Shown: positions 55,153-64,000 of the stretch, piece after piece
Layout of the letters: every line of letters starts with the position of its first letter
Position numbering within the stretch: position 1 is the first letter of the stretch
Assembly: GCA_033557465.1 (NCBI GenBank)
Contig: JAWIIG010000025.1
Location: 7,187,001-7,251,000, forward strand
Direction of reading: 5' to 3'
DNA length: 64,000 bases
Origin: Ichthyophis bannanicus
Taxonomy: Eukaryota > Chordata > Amphibia > Gymnophiona > Ichthyophiidae
Position numbers and translations under genes: made by a program
The notes under the pieces: model-generated
What the model was told of the DNA's origin: nothing
Database searches by the model: none
Seen by the model: only the letters and a program-made list of their open reading frames with translations

Positions 55153-55317
55153 TTACTAGTCCTTGAAGACAGCCCGTATCTCACCTACCCCAAATACCAA
55201 TTCCCCAGCGGCATTCCTGCTATTTGTTCCTGTATCTTCTGCTCCTTCAGTCTTCAGGCCAATAATCTACTAGCTTGATTCCCAGCCTCAAAATGTGCCT
55301 ATTTTAAGACATTTGTT
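55153..55317. other. Short stretch without recognised features
   Basis: Unassigned spacer before the BovB 3' end. Confidence 0.3.
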
Positions 55318-58300
55318 CTTGTTGTTGTTAAGTGCCGTCGAGTCGGTGTCAACTCATGGCGACCCTCTGGATAGTTGTCCTAAATTGTGTTCGGTCTTCT
55401 GTCAAGCGGCTCATTATTGACAGACTGGTACCGTAGCTGCTGTTATTGTTTTGATCCATCTCATTGCTGGCCTTCCTCTTTTGCGTTGACCTTCTATCTT
55501 GCCAAGCATGATGTCTTTCTCTAATGATCTCTCTCTTCGCATGATGTGCCCAAAGTATGAAAGTCAAAGTTTTGTCATCTGAGCTTCTAAAGAAAGCTTT
55601 GGCTTGATCTCCTCTAGTACTGACTGGATTGTTCTTCGGCCAGTCCATGGGATACACAGTATTCGCCGCCAGCACCATAATTCAAAGGCATCAATTTTCT
55701 TCCTGTCTATCTTTTTCATTGTCCAGCTTTCACATCCATATGATGTTATTGAAAATACCATGGCTTGAACAAGCCGAATCTTTGTATGGAGAGAGACATC
55801 TCTGCTCTTGAGAATCTAGTCTAGGTCTTTCATAGCCATTCTGCCAAGAGCAATGCGTCGTCGGATTTCTTGACTGCTTGTTGCTTCTTTATTGATAGTT
55901 GATCCAAGTAGGTTAAAGTTGTCCATTATTTCAATTTCTTCTACTTCAGCAATGAACTTGTTGATTTTGCCAGTTGTCATGATCTTTGTCTTCTTTACAT
56001 TAAGGTGCAGGCCCATTTTGAGACTATGTTCTTTGATCGTGAGAAGCAAATGTTTCAGATCATATTCACTTTCAGCCAGTAATGTGGTATCATCAGCATA
56101 GCGAAGGATTTGATGAGTCTTCCACCAATCTTCACACATCTGTTGTCTTCATACAATCCTACTTCTCTGATGATTTGTTCTGCATATAAATTAAACAGGT
56201 AGGGGGAAAGTATGCAGCCTTGTCTTACACCTTTGCTTATTTTAAACCATTCTGTTTCTCCTTGCTCCGTTCGAACTGTTGCTTCTTGATCAATGTACAG
56301 ATTGTGCAAGAGAACGATCAGGTGTTCTGATATACCCATGCTTCTTAATGTGGCCCAGAGTTTCTCATGGTTTACACAGTCAAAAGCCATGCTATAGGCG
56401 ATAAAGCACAAGTAGATATCCTTTTGCTATTCTTTAGTCTTTTCAAAGATCCATCTCGCATCCACGATGATGTCTCTCGTTCCTCACCCTTTCCTGAATC
56501 TTGCTTTCACTTCAGGTAGTTCTTGTTCCAGGTATGGTTGTAGTCTCTGTTGAATAATCTTCAGTAGAATCTTGCTGGCATGTGGGATCAGAGCGATTGT
56601 GTGATAATTTCCACAGTCAGTTGGATCACCTTTCTTTTAATATTGGTATAAACACAGATCTTTTCCAGTCTGTTGGCCATGATGTTGTCTTCCAAATTTC
56701 TTGGCAGAGCCTTGTAAGTATGGTAACAGCTGCATCAGATTGCTGTAATACTTCTATGGGAATGCCATCAATGCCTGGTGCTTTGTTCTTTGGTAAGGCT
56801 TTCAATGCTGCTTCAACTTCTTGTTTCATCACCAATGGTTCCGGATCATAAAGTACAGGTTGAAATGGCTGTTGGTCCACTTGATCTTTATCATATAAAA
56901 ACTCTGTATATTCTTTCCACCTTTTCTTGATCGTCTCAACCTCATTCAACATAGAACCTTGAGCATCGTGTAACATTCCAATTCGAGGCTGAAATTTTTT
57001 AATTAACTCTCATAACTTTAGGAAAGCTGATCTTGTTCTTCCTCTAATAGTTTCGGCTTCTATTTCCTTGCATGTATCATTGTAGTACCTTTCCTTGTCC
57101 TGTCTTGCTGCATGTTGGAAATCTCTGTTGAGTTCTGTGATTGTCTTTCTTTCTCCTCTGGCTTTAGCTTCTCTGCGTTTCTGGGCAATTTTCAGAGTTT
57201 CTTCCGTCATTCATTTTGGCCATTTTTGCTTTTTCATCTTTTGTAGAGACTTCTCGCTTTCTTCCAACACAACCTTCTTGATGTCATTCCATAACTCTTC
57301 TGGAGCTCTGTTATTTGTATCTAAAGCAGCAAATCAATTTTGCAGGCAGTCTTTAAATTCCAGTGGTATATTTTCAAGGTCATATTTTGCTGCATTCATG
57401 ATTGGCTTGCTCTTTTTCAACTTTAGCTTGAGTTTGCATACTAGTAGTTGATGATCTATACCACAGTTATAGAGCTTTTCCATTGTTGACTTCCACAGAT
57501 GTAGTCAATTTGATTTTTGTACAATCCATTGGGTAAGTCCACGGGTACAATCACCGCTTGTGTTGCTGGAAGTAGGTGTTTGAGATGAATAGATCATTGG
57601 TCTTGCAGAATTCTATCAGTCTTTCTCCAGCTTCATTTTTGTTGCCAAGTCCATATTTTCCAACCACTTTACCCTCTTCTTTGTTGCCAACCTTTGCGTT
57701 CCAGTCACCCATGACTATCAGGATATCCTGTTTGCATGTTCTGTCAATTTCAGCTTGTACTTGTTCATAGAATTCTTCAATTTCATCCTCTTCTGCAGCT
57801 GTTGTTGGGGCATATACTTGAATTATAGTTCTGTTGATAGGTATTCCTCGTAAAATGAATAGAGATTAAGCGTTCACTGACTGCATTGTATTTCATTACA
57901 GTTCTTGCAAGTTTCTTCTTTATTATAAATGCTGCACCATTTCTTCTTTGTCTTTCATTTCCAGCATAGTAGACCATGTGATCATCTGATACAAAGTGCC
58001 TGATGCCAGTCCATTTCAGTTCGCTGACACCCAACAGATCAAGTTGTACACTTTCCATTTCATTCTTCACCACCTCCAACTTGGCTCATGCTTCGTACAT
58101 TCCATGTTCCAATATGTAAGTCATCTTTACAGCTTCTGACTCTCATTTCATGCGCAGCTACATTAGCAGTCAGACGTCCTGAGGGCTTTGATCCAACCAC
58201 ATCATAAATGCTGGCTTTACTCTGAAAAGTCTTCAGCTCTTCCCCAGTAGCTAGTTGAGTGCCTTGCGACCTGGAGGTCTCATCTTCCAGCACTATAGTG

Positions 58301-58322
58301 CAATTTGTTTTGTTGTGACTAT
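55318..58322 (-). mobile_element. BovB-like RTE LINE, minus strand
   Basis: The 3' end (low coordinates) has GTTGTTGTTAAGTGCCGTCG and the reverse of GAGGGTCGCCATGAGTTG. The 5' end reaches about 58322, where the gypsy LTR begins. It is longer and cleaner than the copy at 11762-15277 and serves as its reference for the CR1 insertion site. Confidence 0.85.
55349..58310 (-). pseudogene. BovB-like RTE protein, APE endonuclease to RT (broken)
   Basis: On the minus strand, in order from 58310: an N-terminal region with LHIGTWNVRSMSQ (endonuclease start), GVSELKWTGIRHF (catalytic Glu block), then the RTE linker (EETLKIAQKRREAKARGE), KALPKNKAPGIDGIPIEV, YSMAFDCVNHEKLWATL (motif A, first Asp position reading YSMAFD), SKGVRQGCILSPYLFNLY (motif B), YADDTTLLAE (motif C, about 56100), HLNVKKTKIMTTGKINKF and SYGCESWTMKKIDRKK. 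Several stops and frameshifts occur. The family is known for horizontal transfer between vertebrates. Confidence 0.8.
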
Positions 58323-59752
58323 TGTGGTGGAGAAGCATTCTCAGAGTGCAGAAAAAGAAAGGGAAAACAGTCTTTTTTTTCTAAACCCAAAGAAACTGCA
58401 GGCACAGGAAGGGTTAACACCCAAAGTAAAGCCAAAGATCTCCTGCAGAGGAGTGCAGAGCCAGAGACACACCCAGTTCCCATGGAGACCGAGGGAGGAG
58501 ATGGGAGTGGTTTGGGGCGGAGTCAAGAGCCATAGGACAGCCCCAAACATTTAGGCAGGGAAGTTTCACTCACAAACGGATTGCACAGACGCGGAAGGAG
58601 ACACTGGAAGGGAACGCACAGAGACAGGCATGGAAGGAGAAACAGACACGAGCTGAGAAGGAGGATGAGATTGAAAGCAGACACAGAGGCACTGAGACAA
58701 GCAGAATTGTTGCAGCGCCAGTGGGACGAAGGAAGCTGACCAAGGACAGGAACAGAGAGGTGAGAAGGCCAGAGGAGAGCTCGGGGGAAGATTCTTCTGA
58801 GGAGGAGATATTTTCCAGAAGCCCCTGGTCTGGCCCTTCTCAGTATAAGGGGCCTACAGGAGGGCAACACTCTACTGGCAAGGTGAGCCCTTTACAAGCC
58901 TTAAAGAAGCTTTTAAATAGGGAAACCTTTTCCTGCCCTTCCCCCACTAGCTCACGTACTGAGAAGCATAATTGGGAACAAGTGTTGAAAGCTTTACATC
59001 ATGGAAAGGTTCCTCAGGCAGACCCTGAGGAGAACAAATATCTGAAAGAGCCCAGTGAGGAAGAAATGGAATTAGGAGACACTTTTTATGAAAGTGGGGT
59101 TTCAGATATGGAAATTGAATGTGCTATCCGTGCCAAAGAAGAATAAGGAACTGAATAGGGTTTTAGTAACTGGAGAAAAACCCAGGAGTTCTTAATAAGG
59201 ACATTCTATGCAAAAGCCCATAACTCTTAGCTAGGCTAACCAATGACTGCTTGGCTGATAAAGCTGCATGGTTATTGAAGCCAGAAAGAAGCTAAAAGTA
59301 TAAATTGTATCTTGAAGAAATACTACTGAATTTTGAAATCTGTTGGTGGACCAGGGAATGTTATGCTATACCAGCTGTGAAAGGAACAGCGAGGTATTGT
59401 ACTGCCTCCTGGGGACCGAAGAACAGACTGCTGTTGTAAAGGATTTTTACTTGTGAAAAAGGTGTTTTTAAACTAAGCCAAGCCAAGGACTGTTTAACCA
59501 GGCTTACGTTTATGACTGGAGAAGTATCCTAAACTTTATGTTTTGTAGTCTTCAACATTCTTGCCAAAGAATTTAATTTGGTTGGGAAAACCTTATTTCT
59601 TAAATAAAAGAAATTTCCTGCGACCTTTGATCTTGGCTCTAATCTATTTAAGACACAACTACATGCTATTGGGCTAACTTTTTATACAAAGGACGATCGG
59701 AGCCCTCTCACACTACTAGGCAACTGTCTGGCCACACGGGGGAGCTCCGACA
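58323..59752 (+). repeat. 5' LTR of the gypsy element, about 1.43 kb
   Basis: It starts TGTGGTGGAGAAGCA and ends GAGCTCCGACA just before a TGG-initial primer-binding site. The first 444 bp are repeated at 63556-64000 with about ten differences by eye, plus one indel. A polyadenylation signal AATAAAAG lies near 59603. The start abuts BovB sequence (58322). It is unusually long and carries an open frame (58721-59146). Confidence 0.8.
58721..59146 (+). CDS. Open frame inside the gypsy LTR, unknown function
   Basis: The 141-codon frame starts with GTG at 58721 and stays open further upstream without an ATG (to about 58450). It is highly charged: GRRKLTKDRNREVRRPEESS, then an acidic stretch, PLQALKKLLNRETF and a C-terminus EEMELGDTFYESGVSDMEIEC. 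No domain is recognised. The C-terminal motif is shared with the frame in the solo LTR at 53438-54599. The 3' LTR repeats its beginning before the window ends. Confidence 0.35.
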   Translation: MGRRKLTKDRNREVRRPEESSGEDSSEEEIFSRSPWSGPSQYKGPTGGQHSTGKVSPLQALKKLLNRETFSCPSPTSSRTEKHNWEQVLKALHHGKVPQADPEENKYLKEPSEEEMELGDTFYESGVSDMEIECAIRAKEE

Positions 59753-59754
59753 GG

Positions 59755-59772
59755 TGGCGTAGTTATTGGATA
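59755..59772 (+). other. Putative primer-binding site
   Basis: TGGCGTAGTTATTGGATA follows the LTR end CA by two bases. TGG matches the complement of tRNA 3' CCA. The tRNA species was not identified. Confidence 0.5.
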
Positions 59773-59963
59773 AGGAAAAAACCTACCAACCGAAGCTACA
59801 ACAACATCAGGATTTACAAGGAGGCCAGAGAAGACATCCTGAAAGCCTTCCTCAAAGTTCCTGCAGAGAAAACCTGAACCGGAGACTCAGCAGAGCGGAC
59901 CGGAGTTGGAGAGCCCAGCTGGTACCGGCGGTGCTGAGAGGCCTGATTCACCACTTGCAGCAG
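59766..59963 (+). CDS. Leader open frame of the gypsy element, possibly spliced to Gag
   Basis: The frame from 59766 (non-ATG start) reads KTYQPKLQQHQDLQGGQRRH and a basic region to HHLQQ, ending at CAG|GTAATC (59963/59964). A polypyrimidine tract with TTCATTCCAG at 60094 follows. Joining 59963 to 60095 keeps the frame (phase 0) and leads into HRRMERAELLNWMADC of Gag. This could extend Gag, or be chance. Composition is Gln/Arg rich with no known domain. Confidence 0.3.
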
Positions 59964-60103
59964 GTAATCCCGTATTTAGAGGGGTTGATCCAGGATTGCT
60001 GCAAGTGGGGGAGGTTCTGCAGTTGGAGGAGAGGGGGTGCTGTGTCTATAAGGGCTGCACTTGGTGTGTCTTTTTCTTTCTGTTTTCATTCCAGCATCGC
60101 AGG

Positions 60104-60982
60104 ATGGAGCGAGCGGAGCTCCTCAACTGGATGGCAGACTGCTTCCGGCAACAGCAGGAGATCGCTGTGAAGTCTCAAGAACGGATGGCTGCCATGATGA
60201 GGGAACAGCAATAGCTGCTCCTGGACATGATGACTGCGTGGATGGGGGAACAGAAGAAGACGTCGGAGGAGCTAAGGACAGTATCTGGTTCCTTAGGAAC
60301 TTTGCCAGGACTGGGACATGGGGGTAAAGGAACTTTTTCCTTTGGGCCTTTGACCCAAGAGGATGATGTGGATGATTACTTCGAGGTATTCGAACGTGTG
60401 GCAGTCCTAAGTGGATGGCCAGAAGAGCAATGGGCCATACGTATAGCAGCCTCCCTTACAGGGGAAGCTCTCACAGCTTATAGGGCCGTGCCCGCTGAGC
60501 TTGCCTCCACTTACAACGAGGTAAAAAAGGCCGTGAGAGACCGATTAGGATTGACTCCAATGGTCTACCGCCGTATTTTTCGGGCTTGTAAACTGAGGCC
60601 AGATGAGACGCCTCGTGCTTTGTGTCAGCGCCTCAAAGCATTAATGTATAAGTGGTTGTTGCCCGAAGGGAAAACAGTTGACACCATTTTGGATGTGATT
60701 GCTTTAGAACAGTTTATAGAGGCTGTGCCACAGGAAATGCGATCTTTCCTGGTTTTACAGGATTGCAAAAGCACAAAAGATGCAACTTCTTTGGCAGAGC
60801 GGTTCTTAGAAGCTCGAGTGGTAGGCCAAATGAAGGGTGCAGGGTTGAGCCAAGCAAGTGTAAGGGAACCGGAAAGAATGAGCAGGACCATGCTAGGAGA
60901 GGTTACCCGAGGTAAATCCCTAGGAAGGTCAGGGTATGAGCAACAAAAATGTTATGGTTGTGGAACTAAGGGCCATCTCTGA
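60104..60982 (+). pseudogene. Ty3/gypsy Gag with SCAN-like capsid segment and zinc knuckle
   Basis: The frame begins MERAELLNWMADCFRQQQE. A TAG at 60212-60214 interrupts it, then it continues (60227 on) to a capsid-like domain (YFEVFERVAVLSGWPEEQW), and LCQRLKALMYKWLLPEGKTV and LEQFIEAVPQEMR, which fits the SCAN pattern (WLxPE...LEQFLxxLPxE). SCAN domains are known to derive from Gmr1-like gypsy Gag proteins. The end carries a CCHC knuckle (CYGCGTKGHL-KDC); a TGA at 60980-60982 stands where a Trp codon would be expected. Gag and Pol are in one frame, separated only by this stop. Structural proteins of retrotransposon particles; both stops would truncate it unless read through. Confidence 0.8.
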
Positions 60983-61009
60983 AAAGATTGTCATACCAAG
61001 ACAGTATTA

Positions 61010-63769
61010 ATGACTAACCCATCCAAGGAAAGAGGAGAGGGATTTTTGCTGTCAGTGGAGGTGGAGGACATCCCAGTAGAGGCACTCTTAGATTCAGGCG
61101 CCGACCAGTTGATGGTTTCCCAACAGCTGTGGGCGGAGATACAAGCCAGGGGAGGTCACATAGGAAAACACTCAGAGGGGAACATAAGAATTAGATGTGT
61201 GCATGGTGCAGCGTCAGCTTACCCCTTACAGAAGGTAAAGGTGAAAGGCCTAGGCTTGAAGAAAAACATCACTGTAGCCATAGTCCCAAACCTTCCGCAT
61301 TCAATAGTTTTAGGGAGAGACTGGCCACAATTTAAACGTGGGTTAGCCAAGGGTTTGGAGTCCAAGACAGGCTTAGTGTCTACGAGGGCCAAAACCAAGG
61401 CTAGGGAGGAAGAGAAAGATTCAAGTGAAGAGCTGACAACACCCTCTAGGGAAAGAAATAAGGTTAGACAGGGGAGAGGCTTCACATCCTCTCGGGAGCC
61501 CAAGGCAAGGTCCAAGGTAATGCCCGCTCCCTTGTTTGAGAATGCTCACAAGAAGCAGGATAGGAGGGTAGCTCAAAGACAAGACCAGGATAGTAAGCCC
61601 AAGTTTGTGTTAAAATGCTGTCGTACTACTCCTAATGTACGAATACCCAAACGAGCGACAGAGCACGCCGCAGGGTTCAATCTCCACAGTGCTGAGGATA
61701 TTAGTATCCCTAGGCAAGGGAGGGCTCTGGTGGAGACGGGGCTGCAGATAGAGATACCGCCCGGATGCTATGGCCGGATTGCTCCATGCTCCGGCCTAGC
61801 GGTAAAGAGCTGTATCGATGTAGGAGCAGGGGTAGTGGACCCGGATTACCGGGGACCCATCAAAGTCCTGTTACTTAACTTTGCAAAAACAGACTTTCGG
61901 GTAAACACCGGGGACCAAATAGCACAGCTAATCCTTGAGAGAGTTGGATTTCCTCCTGTGGAAGAAGTGCCGGAGTTAAACCCTACGGTACGGGGATCAG
62001 CGGGGTTTGGTTCTACGGGACGGGCAGAAATAAAAGGTCTAACAGCAACTAGGGAGGAGGATAAGGCCGATGTAGACCTTGGTCCTCAATTGGCCGATTG
62101 TAAAGCTAAGCCTACTCCGAGGATGGGGGATGAACTGGCGTGGAACCAGCAACAGGACCTGTTTAGGTTGTTGCGGAGATTCCCGGACGTCTTAACCCCT
62201 GTACCGGGGGAGACAAGACTCGTGGCCCACGAGGTGATAACCCCTCAGGGTGAGGTGATACGGCAAAGGCCGTACAGGCTTCCAGAAGCAAAACAGCAAG
62301 AGGTCATCAGGCAGATACGGGAAATGTTGGACATGGGCATAATCGAGGAGTCGGTTAGCCCATGGAATAGTCCAATAGTGATGGTCCCGAAGCCTGACGG
62401 AACGATACGATTTTGTATCGACTTCCGAAAGGTCAACGCCATTTCTAGGTTCGATACTTATCCTATGCCTAGGATTGAAGAATTGTTAGACCAGCTGGGG
62501 CAAGCCGCTTACCTCACCACACTTGACATGTCTAAGGGGTACTGGCAGATTCCCCTCACACGGGAATCTCGCCAGAAAACTGCCTTCAGTACCCCTATAG
62601 GACTATATCAGTTCCGTCGCATGCCCTTCGGGCCACACGGAGCGGCGGCCACGTGTCAGAGACTAGTAGACATTGTCCTATGCCCACATCGCCAATATGC
62701 CATAGCTTACATGGACGATGTGGTGATTTACAGTAAAAGCTGGGATCAACATCTGGTTCATATTGCTGCGGTTTTAGAAGCAATGAAGAAGGCAGGTATC
62801 ACCTTAAACCCTACCAAGTGCATGTTTGGGGGGAGGGAGGTGAAGTATCTCGGGCACATAGTAGGACGGGGGGTAGTGAAGCCCCTAATTGACAAAGTGA
62901 AGAGTGTGAGGGACTTTCCGAAGCCAGTAAACAAGAAGCAGGTACATAGCTTTTTAGGTTTAATCGGCTACTATCGACGATTCTTGCCGCATTTCACGAC
63001 AGAAAGCGCCCCTCTCACTGATATGCTGAAAAAGAATGCGCCAACTCAAGTAAAATGGTCACCAAGGGCAGAACAGGCCTTTGTACAACTAAAGGAACAG
63101 CTATGTTCAGCACCAGTCTTAAGAGGGGTAGACTTTAATAAGTCCTTCATATTACAGACTGATGCATCAGAGACAGGGTTAGGTGCTGTCCTAACACAAA
63201 AACATGAAGGGGTAGAGCACCCGGTTATGTTTTTAAGTAGGAAACTGGCACCCGCAGAACAAAAATATTCCACGGTTGAGAGGGAATGCCTTGCCATACA
63301 TTGGGAAGTGGAGGCACTTCGCTTTTACCTAACTGGCCGTAGGTTCCTTTTAGTAACCGACCATGCGCCATTAAAATGGTTGACCAGCATGAAGGACCAC
63401 AACCCTCGCCTCACAAGGTGGTACATGGCCCTACAGGCCTATGATTTCCAGGTGGAGCACAGGGTGGGAAGGCTACACACGAACGCTGACGCCCTTTCGA
63501 GGATTCCGTGCTGTGCGCTAGAAACACCAGCCCGGAATATCTTAAGGGGGGGTTATGTGGTGGAGAAGCAGGCTCAGAGTGCAGAAAAAGAAAGGGAAAA
63601 CAGTCTTTTTTTTCTAAACCCAAAGAAACTTCAGGCACAGGAAGGGTTAACACCCAAAGTAAAGCCAAAGATCTCCTGCAGAGGAGTGCACAGCCAGAGA
63701 CACACCCAGTTCCCATGGAGACTGAGGGAGGAGATGGGAGTGGTTTGGGGGCGGAGTCAAGAGCCATAG
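61010..63769 (+). CDS. Ty3/gypsy Pol: protease, dUTPase, RT, RNase H; no integrase
   Basis: An open 919-codon frame starting at ATG 61010, in the Gag frame. Residues ~12-115 are an aspartic protease (LLDSGADQLMV, Asp28; later VLGRDWPQF). Residues ~205-340 are a trimeric-type dUTPase: AAGFNLHSAED, GRIAPCSGLAVK (Cys where Arg is usual), GVVDPDYRGPIKVL, GDQIAQLI and RGSAGFGSTG. Residues ~405-590 are the RT, with MVPKPDGTIRFCIDFRKVN, LDMSKGYWQI and YMDD at 567-570. RNase H follows, with QTDASETGLGAVL (Asp718), VERECLA (Glu757), VTDHAPLKW (Asp784) and NADALSR (825). After RNIL the frame runs through the polypurine tract into the 3' LTR and stops at 63769. There is no HHCC or DDE integrase anywhere between LTRs. 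Confidence 0.88.
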   Translation: MTNPSKERGEGFLLSVEVEDIPVEALLDSGADQLMVSQQLWAEIQARGGHIGKHSEGNIRIRCVHGAASAYPLQKVKVKGLGLKKNITVAIVPNLPHSIVLGRDWPQFKRGLAKGLESKTGLVSTRAKTKAREEEKDSSEELTTPSRERNKVRQGRGFTSSREPKARSKVMPAPLFENAHKKQDRRVAQRQDQDSKPKFVLKCCRTTPNVRIPKRATEHAAGFNLHSAEDISIPRQGRALVETGLQIEIPPGCYGRIAPCSGLAVKSCIDVGAGVVDPDYRGPIKVLLLNFAKTDFRVNTGDQIAQLILERVGFPPVEEVPELNPTVRGSAGFGSTGRAEIKGLTATREEDKADVDLGPQLADCKAKPTPRMGDELAWNQQQDLFRLLRRFPDVLTPVPGETRLVAHEVITPQGEVIRQRPYRLPEAKQQEVIRQIREMLDMGIIEESVSPWNSPIVMVPKPDGTIRFCIDFRKVNAISRFDTYPMPRIEELLDQLGQAAYLTTLDMSKGYWQIPLTRESRQKTAFSTPIGLYQFRRMPFGPHGAAATCQRLVDIVLCPHRQYAIAYMDDVVIYSKSWDQHLVHIAAVLEAMKKAGITLNPTKCMFGGREVKYLGHIVGRGVVKPLIDKVKSVRDFPKPVNKKQVHSFLGLIGYYRRFLPHFTTESAPLTDMLKKNAPTQVKWSPRAEQAFVQLKEQLCSAPVLRGVDFNKSFILQTDASETGLGAVLTQKHEGVEHPVMFLSRKLAPAEQKYSTVERECLAIHWEVEALRFYLTGRRFLLVTDHAPLKWLTSMKDHNPRLTRWYMALQAYDFQVEHRVGRLHTNADALSRIPCCALETPARNILRGGYVVEKQAQSAEKERENSLFFLNPKKLQAQEGLTPKVKPKISCRGVHSQRHTQFPWRLREEMGVVWGRSQEP
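63543..63552 (+). other. Polypurine tract
   Basis: AAGGGGGGG lies directly before the 3' LTR start (TGTGG at 63556). It is the expected primer for plus-strand DNA synthesis. It also lies within the Pol reading frame, 50 bases after the RNase H end. Confidence 0.75.
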
Positions 63770-64000
63770 GACAGCCCCAAACATTTAGGCAGGGAAGTTT
63801 CACTCACAAACGGATTGCACAGATGCGGAAGGAGACACAGGAAGGGAATGCACAGAGACAGGCATGGAAGGAGAAACAGACACGAGCTGAGAAGGAGGAT
63901 GAGATTGAAAGCAGACACAGAGGCACTGAGACAAGCAGAATTGTTGCAGCGCCAGTGGGACGAAGGAAGCTGACCAAGGATAGGAACAGAGAGGTGAGAA
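63556..64000 (+). repeat. 3' LTR of the gypsy element (runs off the window)
   Basis: It matches 58323-58766 with about ten differences and one 1-bp indel, so about 2% divergence by eye count. This implies a fairly young insertion if the two LTRs were identical at integration. The remaining ~985 bp and the target duplication are outside the window. Confidence 0.85.

Larger units (their letters stand above)
58323..64000 (+). mobile_element. Ty3/gypsy LTR retrotransposon (Gmr1-like Gag), without integrase
   Basis: The order is 5' LTR, primer-binding site, leader, Gag, Pol (PR-dUTPase-RT-RH), polypurine tract, 3' LTR. The internal region is about 3.8 kb, shorter than usual for gypsy elements with integrase. 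A Gmr1-like affiliation is suggested by the SCAN-like Gag. Gmr1 elements place integrase before RT, the position occupied here by dUTPase. Inserted at or next to the 5' end of the BovB at 55318-58322. Confidence 0.85.

Overview
The window looks like repeat-dominated intergenic DNA from a large genome of a non-mammalian tetrapod. The repeat mix is CR1 LINEs with TTCTTATG/TTTCTATG 3' tails, L2 LINEs with an AATAAATAAA-type tail, BovB-like RTE, Tx1-like L1, Tc1/mariner, hAT, Harbinger-like MITEs and a Ty3/gypsy element with a SCAN-like Gag. A caecilian amphibian is my best guess; turtles or other reptiles are the alternative. This is inferred from repeat composition only. I recognise no intact host gene, rRNA, tRNA or CRISPR array. 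Almost every long reading frame belongs to a transposable element.

Layout. 1-8.1 kb: a palindromic GC-rich repeat, a minus-strand L1 ORF1 relic, then an L2 LINE split by a 3.16 kb non-autonomous hAT (3169-6325, exact 8-bp target duplication) that carries a C-rich minisatellite and a foldback palindrome. 8.1-15.3 kb: SINE remnants, a Harbinger-like MITE split by a minus-strand L2, and a decayed BovB/RTE LINE split by a CR1 tail that itself holds a palindromic element. 15.4-26.1 kb: one Tc1/mariner copy opened by about 8.3 kb of nested insertions (L1 fragment, solo LTR, near-complete CR1, a second CR1 containing a hAT that contains another hAT). 26.1-28.5 kb: a minus-strand L2 with most of its reverse transcriptase. 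28.5-37.7 kb: rearranged CR1 pieces intermixed with three arrays of a 45-bp minisatellite, with a hammerhead-ribozyme-like motif between arrays. 37.9-40.2 kb: MITEs and an L2 3' end.

40.2-51.3 kb holds fragments that look like exons of a Myb/SANT-like gene (Harbinger or NAIF1 type), interrupted by a full-length CR1 (about 41.12-47.70 kb). That CR1 has eight tandem ~310-bp 5' monomers, an intact ORF1 (coiled coil plus SGNH esterase) and an intact ORF2 (APE endonuclease plus RT), and is the best candidate in the window for a recently active element. 52-58.3 kb: a CR1 tail, L1 fragments around a minus-strand solo LTR, half a Harbinger-like MITE, and a minus-strand BovB.

58.3-64.0 kb is a Ty3/gypsy LTR retrotransposon, with the 3' LTR running off the window. 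Its Gag has a SCAN-like segment and zinc knuckle. Its Pol reads protease, dUTPase, reverse transcriptase, RNase H and then runs straight into the polypurine tract and 3' LTR with no integrase visible. This architecture, plus an open frame inside its long LTR that shares a C-terminal motif with the unrelated-looking solo LTR at 53.4-54.6 kb, is the most unusual content of the window.
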